A stretch of 6,051 bases of DNA from Euryarchaeota archaeon UBA10. Its GTDB lineage: Archaea > Thermoplasmatota > Poseidoniia > Poseidoniales > Poseidoniaceae. The notes under the pieces were generated by a model. That model was not told the origin of the DNA and made no database searches. It saw nothing but the letters and a program-made list of their open reading frames with translations. The DNA lies in NCBI GenBank assembly GCA_002498185.1, contig DAGO01000134.1:777-6827 (forward strand). Reading direction: 5' to 3'. The position numbers and the translations under genes are program-made. Of the stretch, positions 4,006-6,051 are shown one piece after another; the stretch's first letter is position 1; each line of letters begins with the position of its first letter.

Positions 4006-5322
4006 ATGATGTGGAAAAATGGTGAATTATTCTCCTCAGTACCTTTTCCTAAAGTGAGGGATAGGCCACTAATCGTGTACCATCCTGCAGCGGATATGAA
4101 TTACCTAAACTCATGGTCAATTATGGTAGAAAACGACCAACCATTCATCATATTTTGTGATGAATTGGGGCCGAGATATCCCGACGATATGCCGTTTCTT
4201 GAAACCAGTTTGAGGATGGAATATTTTGCTAGGATTGCAAATCCATTGATTGGAGGAAGAGCGTATAGAAGCCCGGAATTAGGGTATCAAAATATGTTGG
4301 CGATGAGGCAAAAAGATGCAAGTAAAGGGATTGAGGATTTACCACTAGTCGATATTCTGTATCTTGATTGGTTAGAACCATTTGTTGAGAATAGAAGTAG
4401 GAATTCTTATTCAGATATCATTCCAAAATTAGCATCTCATGTTAGAGATGGAGGCTTGATTATCCTAGATAGGAAGCATGCAGAAGTAGTGCCGGAATGG
4501 TTTGCATATTCTCAGATTATTTTGAGCACGAAGAAGGATGTTTGTGTAGAACACATAGGTAGGGGTGAATGGCCAATACCGTACCTCGATATCGATGGAG
4601 TTAGGGAAGTACAGGCTGAGGTATTCAGAGTCAAGAACCTTGGAAATGAGAAGGTGGATGTCAATGACTTCCTAGCATCTCTAATCCATGAAAGAAGACT
4701 AACTCCTAAGGATTTGAAGAAGAAAACGAAGAAGCTACCCGAAAGATGGCCTGGCCATCCGGATAAGGATTCATGGTATCAAAGATACATGGATTATCTA
4801 GAATGGCCAGAAAATGGGCCACCGTATCTACCTTGTCCGCATGCTAATTCGTGGTCATATAGAGAATACTATCAGTGGGTGGACTCATTGATAGGAAATC
4901 CGAGGGCTCTCAGGCCAATTCCCAGAGATGAGAGGAAATACAATTTCGGAATCAAGGTAACATTGGTTCATGGCGATATTACCGACCATCTAGATTGGCT
5001 ATATGTTGAGGATGCGAGTTTAATTCTAAGAGGAGAATTACTGAGTGATTGTCTGTCAAAATGGGCTTGGCTTCAAACCAAAGCGGTAGATTTGCAACCT
5101 AAATGGGATAAAAATCCGATTTCGAAATTGAAGTGGTCTGGTCACGATTCAACTCCAAATCTGACTTTGGAGTTGTTGAAATTGTCAAACTCTCCAACAG
5201 TCGCCACAGTTGTTCACGGAAATGCGACACTGAAGGAATTGAGAAAACAGTTGAGGAATTATTCCGGAGATGTTGAACATCTCATAATATTCCACAAAGA
5301 TGCAGAGGATTACAGAGATTAG
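4006..5322 (+). CDS. Two-part protein: Rossmann/methyltransferase-like N-half, degenerate macro-like C-terminus
   Basis: There are 438 residues from the ATG at 4006 (441 from GTG 3997). The N-half contains VDILYLDWLEPF (about 115-126), then a helix and HVRDGGLIILD (145-155). This resembles the late strands of class I methyltransferases (acidic strand, then a Gly-Gly turn and strand), but no clear Gly-rich SAM loop is visible. Residues 235-305 are basic, then Trp/Tyr/Pro-rich, with repeated Trp-Pro motifs. The last 120 residues open with IKVTLVHGDITDHLDWLYVE (316-335), whose GDIT and following strand resemble a macro domain (ADP-ribose binding). They end with a Val-rich VVHGN turn, a helix and a closing strand. 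The Asn-Ala-Ala-Asn element expected after GDIT is replaced, so binding may be lost. Both fold calls are tentative. It is the last gene of the operon; all 28 Arg codons are AGR. Confidence 0.75.
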   Translation: MMWKNGELFSSVPFPKVRDRPLIVYHPAADMNYLNSWSIMVENDQPFIIFCDELGPRYPDDMPFLETSLRMEYFARIANPLIGGRAYRSPELGYQNMLAMRQKDASKGIEDLPLVDILYLDWLEPFVENRSRNSYSDIIPKLASHVRDGGLIILDRKHAEVVPEWFAYSQIILSTKKDVCVEHIGRGEWPIPYLDIDGVREVQAEVFRVKNLGNEKVDVNDFLASLIHERRLTPKDLKKKTKKLPERWPGHPDKDSWYQRYMDYLEWPENGPPYLPCPHANSWSYREYYQWVDSLIGNPRALRPIPRDERKYNFGIKVTLVHGDITDHLDWLYVEDASLILRGELLSDCLSKWAWLQTKAVDLQPKWDKNPISKLKWSGHDSTPNLTLELLKLSNSPTVATVVHGNATLKELRKQLRNYSGDVEHLIIFHKDAEDYRD

Positions 5323-6051
5323 GGAAGTTCTGTTTCTTCAGCAGAACCCGATGACCAGTCATAGATTCCTTTACCGGACTTCTTGCCTAAGCGTCCTTCT
5401 GCGATCAACTTCTCAAGGAGTGGATGAGGTGTGTATGAATCATCGTTGAATGATTTCTTCAGATTCAGTAGAATGTCTCTGCGTACATCTAGGCCGACGA
5501 GGTCAGTAAGGGCGAGTGGCCCCATTGGATGCTTGTATCCCAAAACCATCGCAGTATCGATGTCTTTGGCGCTGGCTACTCCATCTGCAAGCATGCGAAT
5601 CGCTTCATTGCCGAGAACTACTCCGAGCCTAGATGTTGCGAATCCGGGAACATCTTTGACCAGAATTGTGGTCTTGCCCATGGCCTCACCCGCAGCAGTA
5701 GCTGCTTGAATCGTCTCTTCAGAGCATGAGTCGTGTTTGATTAGCTCAAGTAATTTCATGATTGGCACCGGATTGAAGAAATGCATACCTATGACTTTCT
5801 CTGGCCTACCGGATGCAGCAGCAATATCGGCGATTGATAGTGAAGAGGTGTTAGTTCCTAGGATGCAATCTTCCTTTGTCATTGCACCAAGGTCTGCGAA
5901 TATTTTGTGCTTCAAATCTGGGATTTCAGGAACCGCTTCGATGACGAGGTCCGCATCTTTTACCGCTTCATGCATGTCGGAAACAGCGTGAAGATTTGCA
6001 GCCCATGCTGCCTTTTGTTCAGCAGTGGTTTTGCCTCTAGCGATGCCTTTG
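5319..6051 (-). CDS. 3-hydroxyacyl-CoA (3-hydroxybutyryl-CoA) dehydrogenase, N-terminus off window (partial)
   Basis: There are 243 visible residues; the frame is open to the right edge, so the N-terminal Gly-rich NAD loop (some 40 residues) is missing. The enzyme oxidises (S)-3-hydroxyacyl-CoA to 3-oxoacyl-CoA with NAD(P) in beta-oxidation, or runs in reverse in butyrate/PHB-type pathways. In fragment numbering, ADLVIEAVPE (33-42) closes the Rossmann domain and NTSSLSI gives Ser69. GMHFFNPVPIMKLLE carries the catalytic pair His90 and Glu102, 12 apart as in the human enzyme (His158/Glu170). The C-terminal domain has HPMGPLALTDLVGLD (174-188) and LGKKSGKGIYDW. The residue aligned with human Asn208 is Ser140 (GFATSR), as in a bacterial-type subfamily as I recall it. 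Its TAA overlaps the convergent gene's TAG by four bases. Three of seven Arg codons are CGC. Confidence 0.95.
   Translation of the reverse strand, partial: KGIARGKTTAEQKAAWAANLHAVSDMHEAVKDADLVIEAVPEIPDLKHKIFADLGAMTKEDCILGTNTSSLSIADIAAASGRPEKVIGMHFFNPVPIMKLLELIKHDSCSEETIQAATAAGEAMGKTTILVKDVPGFATSRLGVVLGNEAIRMLADGVASAKDIDTAMVLGYKHPMGPLALTDLVGLDVRRDILLNLKKSFNDDSYTPHPLLEKLIAEGRLGKKSGKGIYDWSSGSAEETELP

Noticed and set aside
2118..5322. Integrated mobile element using the tRNA-Arg gene as attachment site
   Set aside because: No integrase or transposase is present, and I found no second copy of the tRNA 3' end near 5322 or elsewhere in the window.
5580..5660. Ser in place of catalytic-region Asn208 in the dehydrogenase as a sign of inactivation
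   Set aside because: GFATSR is, as far as I recall, the usual form in a bacterial-type subfamily, and the Ser, His and Glu catalytic positions are intact.
5431..5991. Plus-strand ORFs opposite the dehydrogenase
   Set aside because: They are shadows of a strongly conserved gene on the minus strand.

Overview
The window looks like a piece of an archaeal chromosome, most plausibly from the uncultivated marine Thermoplasmata-like lineages (Marine Group II / Ca. Poseidoniales type). The clues are a secreted lipoprotein with a Cys-Ile-Gly-Asp-Asp acidic tether, short genes packed with GGTGAT-type Shine-Dalgarno sites, AT-rich TATA-like upstream regions, and a bacterial-type acyl-CoA enzyme as neighbour. 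This is an inference from sequence style, not a database result. A bacterial host cannot be excluded; it would make one of the two tRNA anticodons ordinary and the other odd.

Layout. Bases 1-542 (minus) are the N-terminal part of a polytopic membrane protein that runs off the left edge. Bases 596-1531 (minus) encode a cysteine-rich lipoprotein. Bases 1577-2028 form a roughly 450-base divergent intergenic region. It holds a repeated 9-mer, a TATA-like box, a possible 21-codon arginine-rich mini-ORF with a good ribosome binding site, and a series of small hairpins. Bases 2029-2100 and 2118-2192 are two tandem arginine tRNA genes with anticodons ACG and GCG. A tight four-gene operon follows on the plus strand: a small GNAT-like acetyltransferase (2210-2650), a tryptophan-rich protein of unknown function (2647-3411), a papain/C39-like cysteine peptidase (3421-3996), and a two-part protein with a Rossmann/methyltransferase-like N-half and a faint macro-domain-like C-terminus (4006-5322). 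It ends tail-to-tail, overlapping by 4 bases, with a 3-hydroxyacyl-CoA dehydrogenase gene that runs off the right edge on the minus strand (5319-6051).

How the parts may work together. The operon genes overlap or nearly touch. The first starts 17 bases after a tRNA CCA end with no room for its own promoter, so the tRNAs and operon are probably one transcript and tRNA 3' processing would generate the 5' end of the mRNA. By hand count all 59 arginine codons of the four operon genes are AGA or AGG and none is CGN. The flanking genes use CGN for about 8 of 18 arginines, the mini-ORF is rich in CGN, and the two tRNAs read CGN. The acetyltransferase + cysteine peptidase + two unknown proteins do not match any named system I recognise. 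A peptide-modification or conflict-type accessory system is conceivable, but its function cannot be fixed from sequence alone.
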